A stretch of DNA of 64,000 nucleotides from Ovis canadensis (taxonomy: Eukaryota > Chordata > Mammalia > Artiodactyla > Bovidae). Location of the stretch: NCBI RefSeq assembly GCF_042477335.2, contig NC_091262.1, positions 38,165,001 through 38,229,000 on the forward strand, written 5' to 3'. The notes under the pieces were generated by a model that searched no databases, had not been told where the DNA came from, and saw only the letters and a program-made list of their open reading frames with translations. Shown one piece after another: positions 36,070 to 47,520 of the stretch; position 1 is the stretch's first letter, and each line of letters starts with the position of its first letter. The translations under genes were made by a program, and so were the position numbers.

Positions 36070-36223
36070 TCCAAGGCCAAATTTGCCTGTTACTCCAGGT
36101 GTTTCTTGACTTCCTACTTTTGCATTCCAGTCCCCTGGAATGAAAAGGACATCTTTTTGGGGTGTTAGTTCTAAAAGGTCTTGTAGGTCTTCATAAAACC
36201 GTTCAACTTCAGCTTCTTCAGCA

Positions 36224-37027
36224 TTACTGGTTGGGGCATAGACTTGGATAACTGTGATGTTGAATGGTTTGCCTTGGAGACGAACAGAGATCTTTCTGTC
36301 GTTTTTGAGATTGCATCCAAGTACTGCATTTCAGACTTTTGTTGACCGTAATGGCTCCTCCATTTCTTCTGAGGGATTCCTGCCCACAGTAGTAGATATA
36401 ATGGTCATCTGAGTTAAATTCACCCATTCCAGTCCATTTTAGTTCGCTGATTCCTAGAATGTGGACGTTCACCCTTGCCATCTCTTGTTTGACCACTTCC
36501 AATTTGCCTTGATTCATGGTCCTGACATTCCAGGTTCCTATGCAATATTGCTCTTTACAGCATCGGATCTTGCTTCTATCACCAGTCACATCCACAGCTG
36601 GGTATTGTTTTTGCTTTGGCTCCATCCCTTCATTCTTTCTGGAGTTATTTCTCCACTGATCTCCAGTAGCATATTGGGCACCTAATGACCTGGGGAGTTC
36701 CTCTTTTGGTATCCTATCATTTTGCCTTTTCATACTGTTCATGGGGTTCTCAAGGCAATACTGAAGTGGCTTGCCATTCCCTTCTCCAGTGGACCACATT
36801 CTGTCAGACCTCTCCACCATGACCCGCAGGGTTGCCCCGCAGGCATGGCTTGGTTTCATTGAGTTAGACAAGGCTGTGGTCCTAGTGTGATTAGATTGAC
36901 TAGTTTTCTGTGAGTATGGCTTCAGTGTGTCTGCCCTCTGATGCCCTCTTGCAACACCTACCATCTTACTTGGGTTTCTCTTACCTTGGGCGTGGGGTAT
37001 CTCTTCACGGCCGCTCCAGCAAAGCAC
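36224..37027 (-). pseudogene. BovB ORF, endonuclease N-terminal part
   Basis: It encodes an APE-type endonuclease start: IGTWNVRTMNQGKLEVVKQE, VNVHILGISELKWTGMG and GGAITVNKSL. The catalytic SELKW Glu is kept. Upstream residues GEGNGKPLQYCLENPMN resemble a translated Bov-tA core, reflecting sequence shared by BovB and its SINEs. The frame breaks near 36300. Confidence 0.85.
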
Positions 37028-37370
37028 AGCCGTTGCTCCTTACCTTGGACGAGGGGTATCTCCTTAGCCGCCGTTCCTGACCTTCAACGTGGGATAGCTC
37101 CTCTAGGCCCTCCTGCGCCTGCGCAGCCACCGCTTCTGGGGTTGCTCCTCCCGGCCGCCGGCCCTGGCCTTGGGCATGGGTGGCTCCTCCCAGGTGCCGC
37201 CCCTGGCCTCGGGCTTGGGGTGGCTCCTCAGCGTCACCACCCCTGGCCTCAGGCGCGAGGTGGCTTCTCCTGGCCTCCCCAACTGCCACTGACCTCGGAC
37301 GCGGGGTAGCTCCTCTCGGCCACCACCCCTGACCTCGGACGCGGGGTGTCTCCTCCCGGCCAACTTGACT
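37016..37370 (-). repeat. GC-rich VNTR, BovB 5' region
   Basis: About seven imperfect units of roughly 42-50 bp share GGTGGCTCCTC...CCCCTGGCCTCGG motifs. The position directly upstream of the BovB coding region suggests 5' UTR/promoter repeats. Confidence 0.8.
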
Positions 37371-37391
37371 CCTTTGTTGCTTTCTGGTGGG

Positions 37392-37604
37392 TGCTTAGTT
37401 GCTCAGTCGTGTCTGACTCTTTGCGACCCCGTGAACTAAGCCTACCAGACTCCTCTGTCCATGGGATTCTCCAGGCAAGAATACTGGAGTGAGTTGCCAT
37501 TTCCTACTCCAGGGGATCTTCCCGATCCAGGGATTGAACCCGCGTGTCCTGTGTCTCCTGCATTGCAGGCGAGTTCTTAGCCTGCTGAGCCATCCCGGAA
37601 GCAT
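37392..37604 (-). mobile_element. Bov-tA SINE (antisense)
   Basis: TTAGTTGCTCAGTCGTGTCT, AGAATACTGGAGTGAGTTGC, AGCCATCCCGGAAGC. Confidence 0.9.
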
Positions 37605-37686
37605 TACTGCTTTATGCCAATACAAATGTGACAATTTAAAGTTTTACTTGAAGACTGGATGCCTGTTCAAGTTTCTCCTCAATAAT

Positions 37687-38165
37687 GAATTTGTGACCAA
37701 ATTAAATATGCAATATCATAAATAAATTTTATAATTTTATGTAAACATGCAATTTTATGATTTTGAACCAAATTGAATATTCAGTGTTATATACAAATTT
37801 TGCTCTTTTCTATAAACATGCAATTTAAAGAATTTGTGGCAAAATTAAATATGCAATGTTATATAAAAAGTTTATAATTTTATATAAATAAGCAATTGGA
37901 TGAATTTGTGACCAAATTACATGGCAGTTACATAAAAATTTTGCAATTTTATGTAAACATGCAATTTTATGACTTTGTGACCAAATTAAATATGTGATGT
38001 TATATACAAGTATTATAATTTGATATATAGTTTTATACATTTTGACAAATATGGAATATCATAAAAAGTATAAAAACTATCAAAATGTTATGAAATTATA
38101 TACTTTTCTATAAATATACAATTTTATGAATTTGTGACCAAATTAAATATGTAATCTTATATAAA
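37687..38165. repeat. AT-rich minisatellite, 71-72 bp unit
   Basis: The phrase AATTTGTGACCAAATTAAAT or a close variant recurs at about 37688, 37760, 37831, 37903, 37974 and 38129, each followed by ATATGCAATGTTATATA-like sequence. Spacing is 71-72 bp for most units, with one decayed stretch. The last unit runs directly into TATATAAAAAGAGGC. Confidence 0.9.
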
Positions 38166-38830
38166 AAGAGGCCTGTGTGTGTGTTTTCCCATCCTCTGGT
38201 TCTCTGGAGCAGTTCTGAGTGAAGGGTACAGGGCTGTGTTCTTGCTGTGTGACCCACTCCTTCCTTCTCCCCTTTATGCCTCAGGCTCCTCCTGCATGGG
38301 TGTGTCTCCTGCTCTGACTCAAGATTTTCAGATGCCAGATTCCTAGGGGACTGGAATTCAGCCCCTTCTCCATCTACCTCCTCTCCGCTCTTCCCCTGGG
38401 AGAGGGGCTCCAGCCTGGCCGGGCTCCTGCACAGCCTCCCCCCTGTGGTGTCTCTGAGTCCTGTCTGGGCCTGCTGGGCTCCCTGGAGGTACAGACTGGC
38501 TCTGACAGAGCTGTTGGGAAGGGCTGGTGGGGCCCTGGTTGCTGGGGTTCTTCTGTGGCCCCTCACTTGTGAGCCTCCTGCCCCTCTGGGGCCACCTTCC
38601 CCTTCTGTCCCTGCTGTCCTTTCTGCATCCTCATCACAGTGGGTCTGGTGGCTCAGCCCTGCAACCTCATGGGAGACCCAACTCCCTTCCCCTGGACCGT
38701 AGGGCCTTAGGGTAGGATTCCCCCACCCACCTAGATTTCCTGGGGGAGCCCGGTGGTCCCTGCCCATCCCCTTCCCCAGAGCAAAGGTGCTAGTGCAGAG
38801 CTGCACACCCCCATGACTGCCCCCACTGCT
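38130..38830 (+). repeat. 0.7 kb unit, copy 2 (partner at 12540-13255)
   Basis: Starts at the last minisatellite unit with TTATATAAAAAGAGGC, then matches copy 1 through GTGTGTCTCCTGCTCTGACT, TGTGGCCCCTCACTTGTGAG and CTCAGCCCTGCAACCTCATG, on to CCCCTTCCCCAGAGCAA. No long coding frame is conserved between the copies. Confidence 0.78.
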
Positions 38831-39128
38831 GCCTGTGAACAATTACATATTACATCAGGAGTGGGAAGAAAAATATTTTAGATCACAAATCAAGAGGAAG
38901 AGGTGAATTTACAATTACTTTAAATTCTTGAAAAGCAGTATTTAAAAAAAAAAAAAGAAAGAAAAGCAGTGTTGCCTGTGTGAGACCCCTATTTCAAATC
39001 ATCCAAGTTGTCCTTGAATGGAGAAGATTGACTGGGCCTCCATTTGTGTTTGTGTCTGTTAACACTTTATGAGTAGCTAAGGGGTGGGGGGTTGGTGAGG
39101 GTATTAGGGGCAATATTATATAATCAAT

Positions 39129-39326
39129 AGGCTTGAGCTTCCCTGGTGGCTTACATGATAAAGGGTCTGCCTGCAATGCAGGAGCCACGGGTCCAATCCC
39201 GGGGTCTGGAAGATCTCCTGGAGAAGGAAATGGCAACCCACTCCAGTATTCATGAAGAAGAGCCTGGCAAGTCCCAGTCCATGGGGTCACAAGGAGTCGG
39301 ACATGATGGAGCGACTAACATTTCAC
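39129..39326 (+). mobile_element. Bov-tA SINE
   Basis: GCTTCCCTGGTGGCTTACAT head, GATCTCCTGGAGAAGGAAAT core, GGACATGATGGAGCGACTAA end. Confidence 0.9.
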
Positions 39327-39424
39327 ATATGGGATGTATCTGAGCAGTTTTACAGGATAGGTAAGAGCACATATTAGTGGAAATTACCGTTATACTTAGT
39401 GTTTTAAAACTACAGCATTATTCT

Positions 39425-39935
39425 TGTTGTCCAGTCACTCAGTCGTGTCTGACTCTTTGTGACCCCATGGACGGCAGCATGCCAGACCTCCCTGTCCTTC
39501 ACCCTCTCTCAGAGTTTGCTCTAACTCACGTCCACTGAGTTGGTGATGCCATCCAACCATCTCATCGTGTCAACCACTTCTTTTCATGCCTTCAATCTTT
39601 CCCAGCATCAGAGTAGTGAGTCGGCTCTTCCCATCAGGTGGCCAAAGTACTGGAGCTTCAGCTTCAGCATCAGTCCTTCCAATGAATATTCAGGGTTGAT
39701 TTGCTTCAAGATTGACTGATTTGATCTCCTTGCTATCCCAAGGGACTCTCATGAGTCTTCTCCAGCACCACAGTTAAACAAAGCATCAGTTCTTCACTGC
39801 TCACCCTTCTTTACGGTCCTGCTTTCACATCCGTACTTGACTACTGGAAATACTATAGCGTTGACCAGACGGATCTTTGTCAGCAAAGTGATGTCTCTGT
39901 TTCTAATACGGCATCTAGGTTTGTCACAGCCTTTA
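39425..39935 (-). mobile_element. BovB LINE 3' fragment (antisense)
   Basis: CAGTCACTCAGTCGTGTCTG tail, TGATGCCATCCAACCATCTC, CACTGCTCACCCTTCTTTAC. Only the 3' end is present. Confidence 0.9.
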
Positions 39936-40165
39936 TTACATCACCATTTCTAATGGTTCAGTGTAGTTTGGTTCTCTGATACTGAGTCTCACCAGATTGG
40001 GGCTGTGGTCCCTTCAAGGCCTGAATGGAAAGGACGTGCTTCCAAGCATACACATGAGGTGGGGGCTGAATTCAGTTCTTGGGGGCAGTTGGCAGGAGGC
40101 TGTCCTTTGTCCTTGTGACGTGGGCCTCTCCGTTTATTGTTTATTGTAATGTGGGCCTCTCCACT

Positions 40166-40376
40166 TATTGTTTGTTAGTCACTCAGTCATGTCAGACTCT
40201 TTGTAACCCCATGGACTGTAGCCTACCAGGCCCCTATGTCCGTGGAGTTCTCCAGGCAAGAATACTGGAGTGGGTTGCTATTTCCTTCTCCAGGAGATCT
40301 TCCCATCCCAGGGATCAAATCCAAGTCTCTTGCATTAGCGGGCAGATTCTTCACGGCTGAGCCACCAGGGAAGCCC
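40166..40376 (-). mobile_element. Bov-tA SINE (antisense)
   Basis: TTAGTCACTCAGTCATGTCA to GAGCCACCAGGGAAGCCC. Confidence 0.92.
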
Positions 40377-40399
40377 AGTCCTCTTCATATGTGTGTCTG

Positions 40400-40612
40400 T
40401 ACATGCTAAGTCGCCTCAGCTGTGTCCGACCCTTGGCAACCCTGTACGAGGCTCCCTCTGTCCATGGGATTCTCCAGGCAAGAATACTGGAGTGGATTGC
40501 CATGCCTTCCTCCAGGGGATCTTTCCAATTCAGGGATTGAACTGGCATCTCTTAGGTCTCTAGCAATGGCAAGCAGGTTCTTTACCTCCAATGCCACCAG
40601 GGAAGCCCGGGC
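40400..40612 (-). mobile_element. Bov-tA/Bov-A2 SINE (antisense)
   Basis: ACATGCTAAGTCGCCTCAGC to TGCCACCAGGGAAGCCC, a second copy next to the previous one. Confidence 0.9.
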
Positions 40613-41281
40613 CTCTCCATAGGGCTGCACAAAACATGGCAGCTTGTTTCATCAGAGCAAGTGAGTGACTGGAGGTGGGGGAAGTCACCATCCTTTTACC
40701 CTGATCTTGAGACATCCCACTGCTTCTGTTGATCCATTTCTCGGTATTTCGTCTGAAATTCTGACCGGTCTGAGATCCTACTTCTGAGTTAACGAGTTAC
40801 CTTACCACAGTTATTTATATGACTCTTTATGAGTGTGCATGTATACCTGGGTAGCATGTATTTATACCAGTATACAAGTGTATATGTATGCATACAAACA
40901 TACCTGCTAGCCAACTGTATACACACCAGCCCATCATGAGATCTCTGGATCAAGCATCAGACTGTTTCATTGCCGAGTAAACTTAGCCCTGGTTCCCCAC
41001 AGGGGGAGAGGGTAGAGGCATGTGTACCTGTGTGTGCAATGGGGTTTATGCATAAATTCTAGGTTATGAAACTCAGAGCTTAAATAGATGGCTGACACAT
41101 CTGCTCCTGCTCTCTTCCTCAGTAGGAAAGATCCTGCATTTTCTTCTGGAATAGAAACAAAGCCTCTTTCGGAGGAAAGAAGCCTAGAATGTGAGTACGT
41201 AGCCCTGATCAGCAGGGGAAAACCTCTAGCTCCTACAGGGCAGTAGCCAACCTCTCCCTTCTAAGGCGTGTCAACTATTTG
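40613..41281. other. No gene recognised
   Basis: Unassigned DNA; the stretch at 40840-40930 is rich in ATGTAT-type repeats. Confidence 0.4.
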
Positions 41282-41508
41282 TGCTTGTTGCGTGCTAAGT
41301 TGCTTCAGTCATGTCTAACTCTTTGCAGCCTATGGACCTTAGCCCACCAGGCTTCTTTGTTCATGGGATTCGCCAGGCAAGAATACTGGAGTGGCTTGCC
41401 ATGCTCTCTTACAGAGGCTCTTCTTGGTCCAGAGATGGAACCAGCAACTCTTAGGTCTCCTGCATTGTCAGGGAGGGTTCTTTACCACTAGCACCACCTG
41501 AAGAGTCC
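41282..41508 (-). mobile_element. Bov-tA/Bov-A2 SINE (antisense)
   Basis: CGTGCTAAGTTGCTTCAGTC to AGCACCACCTGAAGAGTCC. Confidence 0.88.
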
Positions 41509-41715
41509 TGTTAACCCTTCAAACAGCCTTTAAGCAAAGTTTCCCACATCTTTGATAAAAAAACTTAAACTTTAAGCAAATCTGAATAATGTCATGCCCA
41601 TTTTATAAATTGAAAATAATAGGATTAAAGGCCAGAAATTTGTCCCCAGTAGTAAAGATAAGCAGGGTGCACACAGTCTCTGCCTGGATATTAAACGTTC
41701 ACTCTGTAGAATTTC

Positions 41716-41888
41716 ATTCAGTTCAGTTCAGTTCAGTTCAGTCTCTCAGTCGTGTCCGACTCTTTGCGACCCCATGAATCGCAGCACGCCAGGCCTCCCT
41801 GTCCATCACCATAAGGGTGGTGTCATCTGCATATCTGAGGTTATTGATATTTTTCCTGGCAGTCTTGATTTCAGCTTCTGCTTCTTCC
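41716..41888 (-). mobile_element. BovB 3' end with internal deletion, joined to L1
   Basis: It starts with an antisense (CAGTT)n tail, then TCAGTCGTGTCCGACTCTTT. At about 41812 it jumps from the last 100 bases of BovB to the RT active-site region (ATAAGGGTGGTGTCATCTGC), skipping roughly 0.6 kb. At about 41889 BovB stops and L1 begins without a gap. Confidence 0.85.
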
Positions 41889-42639
41889 ATCTTTTCATGT
41901 GTTTGTTAGCCATCCGTATGTCTTCTTTGGAGAAATGTCTATTTAGTTCTTTGGCCCATTTTTTGATTGGGTCGTTTATTTTTCTGGAGTTGAGCTGCAT
42001 AAGTCGCTTGTATATTTTTGAGATTAGTTGTTTGTCAGTTGCTTCATTTGCTATTATTTTCTCCCATTCAGAAGGCTGTCTTTTCACTTTGCTTATATTT
42101 TCCTTTGTTGTGCAGAAGCTTTTAATTTTAATTAGATCCCATTTGTTTATTTTTGCTTTTATTTCCAGAATTCTGGGAGGTGGATCATAGAGGATCCTGC
42201 TGTGATTCATGTCTGAGAGTGTTTTGCCTATGTTCTCCTCTAGGAGTTTTATAGTTTCTGGTCTTACATTTAGATCTTTAATCCATTTGGAGTTTATTTT
42301 TGTGTGCGGTGTTAGAAAGTGATCTAGTTTCATTCTTTTACAAGTGGTTGACCAGTTTTCCCAGCACCGCTTGTTGAGGGATTGTCTTTACTCCATTGTA
42401 TATTCTTGCTTCCTTTGTCAAAGATAAGGTATCCATACATGTGTGGATTTATCTCTGGGCTTTCTATTTTGTTCCATTGATCTATATGTCTGTCTTTGTG
42501 CCAGTACCATACTGTTTTGATGACTGTGGCTTTGTAGTAGAGCCTGAAGTCAGTCCTCCAGTTCCACTCTTCTTTCTCAAGATTGCTTTGGCTATTTGAG
42601 GTTTTTTGTATTTCCATACATATTGTGAAATTATTTGTT

Positions 42640-44280
42640 CTAGTTCTGTGAAAAATATGGCTGGTAGCTTGATAGGGATTGCATTGATTTGTAAATTGCT
42701 TTGGGTAGTATACTCATTTTCACTATATTGATTCTTCCGATCCATGAACATGGTATATTTCTCCATCTATTAGTGTCCTCTTTGATTTCTTTCATCAGTG
42801 TTTTATAGTTTTCTATATATAGGTCTTTAGTTTCTTTAGGTAGATCTATTCCTAAGTATTTTATTCTTTTCATTGCAATGGTGAATGGAATTGTTTCCTT
42901 AATTTCTTTTTCTACTTTCTCATTATTCGTGTATAGGAATGCAAGGGATTTCTGTGTGTTGATTTTATATCCTGCAACTTTACTATAGTCATTGATGAGC
43001 TCTAGTAATTTTCTGGTGGAGTCTTTAGGGTTTTCCATGTAGAGGATCATGTCATCTGCAAACAGTGAGAGTTTTACTTCTTCTTTTCCAATTTGGATTC
43101 CTTTTATTTCTTTTTCTGCTCTGATTGCTGTGGCCAAAACTTCCAGAACTATGTTGAATAGTAGCGGTGAAAGTGGACACCCTTGTCTTGTTCCTGACTT
43201 TAGGGGAAATGCTTTCAATTTTTCACCATTGAGGATAATGTTTGCTGTGGGTTTGTCATATAGAGCTTTGAGTATGTTGAGGTATGTTCCTTCTATTCTT
43301 GCTTTCTGGAGAGTTTTTATCATAAATGGATGTTGAATTTTGTCAAAGGCCTTCTCTGCATCTATTGAGATAATCATATGGTTTTTATTTTTCAATTTGT
43401 TAATGTGGTGAATTACATTGATTGATTTGTGGATATTGAAGAATCCTTGCATCCCTGGGATAAAGCCCACTTGGTCATGGTGTATGATCTTTTTAATGTG
43501 TTGTTGGATTCTGATTGCTAGAATTTTGTTGAGGATTTGTGCATCTATGTTCATCAGTGATATTGGCCTGTAGTTTTCTTTTTTTGTGACATCTTTGTCA
43601 GGTTTTGGTATTAGGGTGATGGTGGCCTCATAGAATGAGTTTGGAAGTTTACCTTCCTCTGCAATTTTCTGGAAGAGTTTGAGTAGGACAGGTGTTAGCT
43701 CTTCTTGAAATTTTTGGTAGAATTCAGCTGTGAAGCCGTCTGGACCTGGGCTTTTGTTTGATGGAAGATTTCTGATTACAGTATCAATTTCCGTGCTTGT
43801 GATGGGTCTGTTAAGATTTTCTGTTTCTTCCTGGTTCAGTTTTGGAAAATTGTACTTTTCTAAGAATTTGTCCATTTCTTCCACGTTGTCCATTTTATTG
43901 GCATACAACTGCTGATAGTAGTCTCTTATGATCCTTTGTATTGCTGTGTTGTCTGTTGTGATCTCTCCATTTTCATTTCTAATTTTATTGATTTGATTTT
44001 TCTCTCTTTGCTTCTTGATGAGTCTGGCTAATGGTTTGTCAATTTTATTTATCCTTTCAAAGAACCAGCTTTTGGCTTTGTTGATTTTTGCGATGGTCTC
44101 TTTTGTTTCTTTTGCATTTATTTTTGCCCTAATTTTTAAGATTTCTTTCCTTCTACTAACTCTGGGGTTCTCCAATTCTTCCTTTTCTAGTTGCTTTAGT
44201 TGTAGAGTTAGGTTATTTATTTGACTTTTTTCTTGTTTCTTGAGGTATGCCTGTATTGCTAGGAACTTTCCTCTTAGCAC
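42640..44280 (-). pseudogene. L1 ORF2 reverse transcriptase domain
   Basis: A 546-codon frame contains the RT core: [60 protein letters not shown] and [13 protein letters not shown], with the FADD catalytic pair intact. The frame also reads back to the TAG at 44404 without another stop. It shifts near 42720. Confidence 0.9.
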
Positions 44281-44403
44281 TGCTTTTACAGTGTCCCACA
44301 GGTTTTGGGTTGTTGTGTTTTCATTTTCATTCGTTTCTATACATATTTTGATTTCTTTTTTGATTTCTTCTGTGATTTGTTGGTTATTCAGAAGTGTGTT
44401 GTT

Positions 44404-45156
44404 CTACCTCCATATGTTGGAATTTTTCATAGTTTTTCTCCTGTAATTGAGATCTAATCTTAATGCATTATGGTCAGAAAAGATGCTTGGAATGATTTCG
44501 ATTTTTTTGAATTTATCAAGGTTAGATTTATGGCCCAGGATGTGATCTATCCTGGAGAAGGTTCCATGAGCACTTGAAAAAAAGGTGAAATTCATTGTTT
44601 TGGGGTGAAATGTCCTATAGATATCAATTAGGTCTAACTGATCTAATGCATCATTTAAAGTTTGTGTTTCTTTGTTAATTTTCTGTTTAGTTGATCTGTC
44701 CATAGGTGTGAGTGGGGTATTAAAGTCTCCCACTATTATTGTGTTATTGTTGATTTCCCCTTTCATACTTGTTAGCATTTGTCTTACATATTGCAGTGCT
44801 CCTCTATTGGGTGCATATATATTTATAATTGTTATATCTTCTTCTTGGATTGATCCTTTGATCATTATGTAGTGGCCTTCTTTGTCTCTTTTCACAGCCT
44901 TTGTTTTAAAGTCTATTTTATCGGATATGAGTATTGCCACTCCTGCTTTCTTTTGGTCTCTATTTGCGTGGTATATCTTTTTCCAGCCCTTCACTTTCAG
45001 TCTGTATGTGTCCCTTGTTTTGAGGTGGGTCTCTTGTAAGCAGCATATAGAGGGGTCTTGTTTTTGTATCCATTCGGCCAGTCTTTGCCTTTTGGTTGGG
45101 GCGTTCAACCCATTTACGTTTAAGGTAATTATTGATAAGTATGATCCCGTTACCAT
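44404..45156 (-). pseudogene. L1 ORF2 endonuclease domain
   Basis: It encodes LSIITLNVNGLNAPTKRQRL, ICCLQETHLKTRDTYRLKVK, IIVGDFNTPLTPMDRS and IFSDHNALRLDL, the APE-type endonuclease with the ETHL Glu and SDHN motif kept. TAG at 44406-44404 ends the frame before the RT. Confidence 0.9.
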
Positions 45157-45510
45157 TTACTTTATTGTTTTGGGTTCGGGTTTATACACCCTTTTCGTGT
45201 TTCCTGTCTAGAGAATATCCTTTAGAATTTGTTGGAGAGCTGGTTTGGTGGTGCTGAATTCTCTCAGCTTTTGCTTGTCTGTAAAGCTTTTGATTTCTCC
45301 TTCATATTTGAATGAGATCCTTGCTGGGTACAGTAATCTGGGCTGTAGGTTATTGTCTTTCATCACTTTAAGTATGTCTTGCCATTCCCTCCTGGCCTGA
45401 AGAGTTTCTATTGACAGATCAGCTGTTATCCTTATGGGAATCCCCTTGTGTGTTATTTGTTGTTTTTCCCTTGCTGCTTTTAATATTTGTTCTTTGTGTT
45501 TGATCTTTGT

Positions 45511-46134
45511 TCATTTGATTAATATGTGTCTTGGGGTGTTTCGCCTTGGGTTTATCCTATTTGGAACTCTCTGTATTTCTTGGACTTGGGTGATTATTTC
45601 CTTCCCCATTTTAGGGAAGTTTTCAACTATTATCTCCTCAAGGATTTTCTCATGATCTTTCTTTCTGTCTTCTTCTTCTGGGACTCCTATAATTCGAATG
45701 TTGGAGCATTTCATATTGTCCTGGAGGTCTCTGAGATTGTCCTCGTTTCTTTTAATTCGTTTTTCTTGTTTCCTCTCTGATTCATTTATTTCTACCATTC
45801 TATCTTCTATTTCACTAATCCTATCTTCTGCCTCCGTTATTCTACTATTTGTTGCCTCCAGAGTGTTTCTGATCTCATTTATTGCGTTATTCATTATATT
45901 TTGACTCTTTTTTATTTCTTCTAGGTCCTTGTTAAACCTTTCTTGCATCTTCTCAATCCTTGTCTCTAGGCTATTTATCTGTGATTCCACTTTGATTTCA
46001 AGATTTTGGATCATTTTCACTATCAATATTCGGAATTCCTTCTCAGGTAGATTCCCTACTTCTTCCTCTTTTGTTTGGTTTGGTGGGCAACTCTTCTGTT
46101 CCTTTACCTGCTGAGTATTCCTCTGTCTCTTCAT
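45511..46134 (-). pseudogene. L1 ORF1 (RNA-binding protein), truncated
   Basis: It encodes a coiled coil (IEKMQERFNKDLEEIKKSQN, ITEAEDRISEIEDRMVEINE) and the RRM start (CSNIRIIGVPEEEDRKKDHE). It stops at TGA after RHILIK (45513-45511), so the C-terminal domain is cut off. That lost part is still present downstream in decayed form. Confidence 0.88.
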
Positions 46135-46628
46135 CTTGGTTATATTGCTGCGTTTGGGGTGGCCTTTTTATATTCTGGTAATTTGTGGAGTTCTCTTTAT
46201 TATGGAGCTTCCTCCCCATGGGTGGGGTTCTATCAGTGGCTTGTCAAGGTTTCCTGGTTAGGGAGGCTTGTGTTGGAGTTCTGGTGGGTGGAGCTGGGAT
46301 TCTTCTCTCTGGACTGCAGTGGAGTGACCAGTAATGGGTTATGAGACATCAAAGGTTTTGGAATAATTTTGAGCTGCCTGTATATTGAAGCTCAGGGGAG
46401 TGTTCTTGTGTTGCTGGAGAGTTTGAGTGGTATGTCTTGTTTGGGAACTTGTTGGCCCTTGGGTGGAGCTTGGTTTCAGTTTAGGTATGAAGGCATGTGA
46501 TGAGCTCCTATTGCTTAATGTTCCCTGAATTCAGGAGTCCTCTGATGTTTTCAGGCTTTGGACTTAAGCCTCCTGCTTCTGGTTTTCAGTTTTATTTTTA
46601 CAGTAGCCTCTAGACTTCTCCATCTATA

Positions 46629-47060
46629 CAGCACCGATGATAAAACATCTAGGTTAAAGATGAAAAGTTTCTCCACATTGAGGGACACTCAGAGAGGTTC
46701 ACTGAGTTACAAGAAGAAGAGAAGATGGAGGGGGTAGTTAGAGGTAACTGGAATGAGATGCGGTGAGATCAAAAGAGGAGAGAGCAAGCTAGCCAGTAGT
46801 CAGTTCCTTATGTGCGCTCTATAGTCTGGACCGCTCAGAGGTATTTACGGAGTTATAGGGGGAAGAGGAGAGGGAGGAAGTAGACAGAGGTGACCAGGAG
46901 GATAAGAGAGAGGAATGAGAAGGAGAGAGACAAATCCTGCCAGTAACCAGTTCCTTAGGTGTTCTCCACCATCTGGAACACACAGAGATTCACAGAGTTG
47001 GATAGAGAAGAGATGGGGGAGAGAAGAGACAGAGGCCACCTGGTGGAGAAAAAGGAGAGT
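46629..47060 (-). repeat. Tandem repeat in L1 5' region (about 148-bp spacing)
   Basis: The block CAGTTCCTTA(T/G)GTG...CTGGA(C/A)C...CAGAG(G/A)T recurs at about 46801 and 46949, with a more diverged unit near 46629. The position upstream of ORF1 suggests 5' UTR promoter-type repeats. Confidence 0.7.
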
Positions 47061-47199
47061 CCAATGGAGGAGTGGGTGGTCAAGCCAGTAATCTCGCTCT
47101 CAGGTAAACTTGGGTAGTGAAGTTCGGGTTTTTAAATGTAAAAACTTGACAACAAAAACCTAAGAGCAAAGATAAAAAATCTAGAGTAGAGGTTGGATT

Positions 47200-47520
47200 T
47201 TCAAAAATACAATATTAAAGAAAAGAAGCAGAAGGAAAAAGGAAGAAAGAAAAAAAAACCAAGAATTATTAGAAGAAAAAAAAAAAAAAAACAGAAAACA
47301 AACCAAAAAAAAAAAAAAAAAACCGCACCAACAACCATCCAACGACTATATATGGTGTTTGCCATTAAAAAAAAGTCTTTTTTTTAAATAGTAATAGTAG
47401 GTTATAGAAATAAAAATTAGAGGAGAAATAGAAGACTTAACAATTAAAAAAAAAGTTAGAAAAAAGAAAAAAGAAAAAACAGAAACAAAAAACAAACAAA
47501 AAAAAGGAATGCTTTTAAAA
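47200..47520. repeat. A-rich low-complexity tract
   Basis: Long A runs broken by GA and CA lie inside the L1 5' region. Open frames here are lysine-rich artefacts. Confidence 0.85.

Larger units (their letters stand above)
33716..37370 (-). mobile_element. BovB LINE, nearly full length
   Basis: This RTE-type retrotransposon runs on the minus strand from a GC-rich repeated 5' region (about 37370-37016) through endonuclease and reverse transcriptase to the tail at 33716 (antisense CAGTTCAGTTGCTCAGTCGT). The coding region is split into frames 37027-36224, 36069-34795, 34862-34275 and 34075-33725, so it carries several frame breaks and is inactive. The length of about 3.6 kb is close to complete. 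Confidence 0.93.

Noticed and set aside
42396-46344. Hydrophobic plus-strand frames across 42-46 kb
   Set aside because: They are antisense shadows of the L1 ORF1/ORF2 on the minus strand; reverse complement of A-rich coding DNA gives Phe/Leu/Ser-rich frames.
47193-47387. Lysine-rich small protein
   Set aside because: It is a translation of an A-rich tract inside the L1 5' region.
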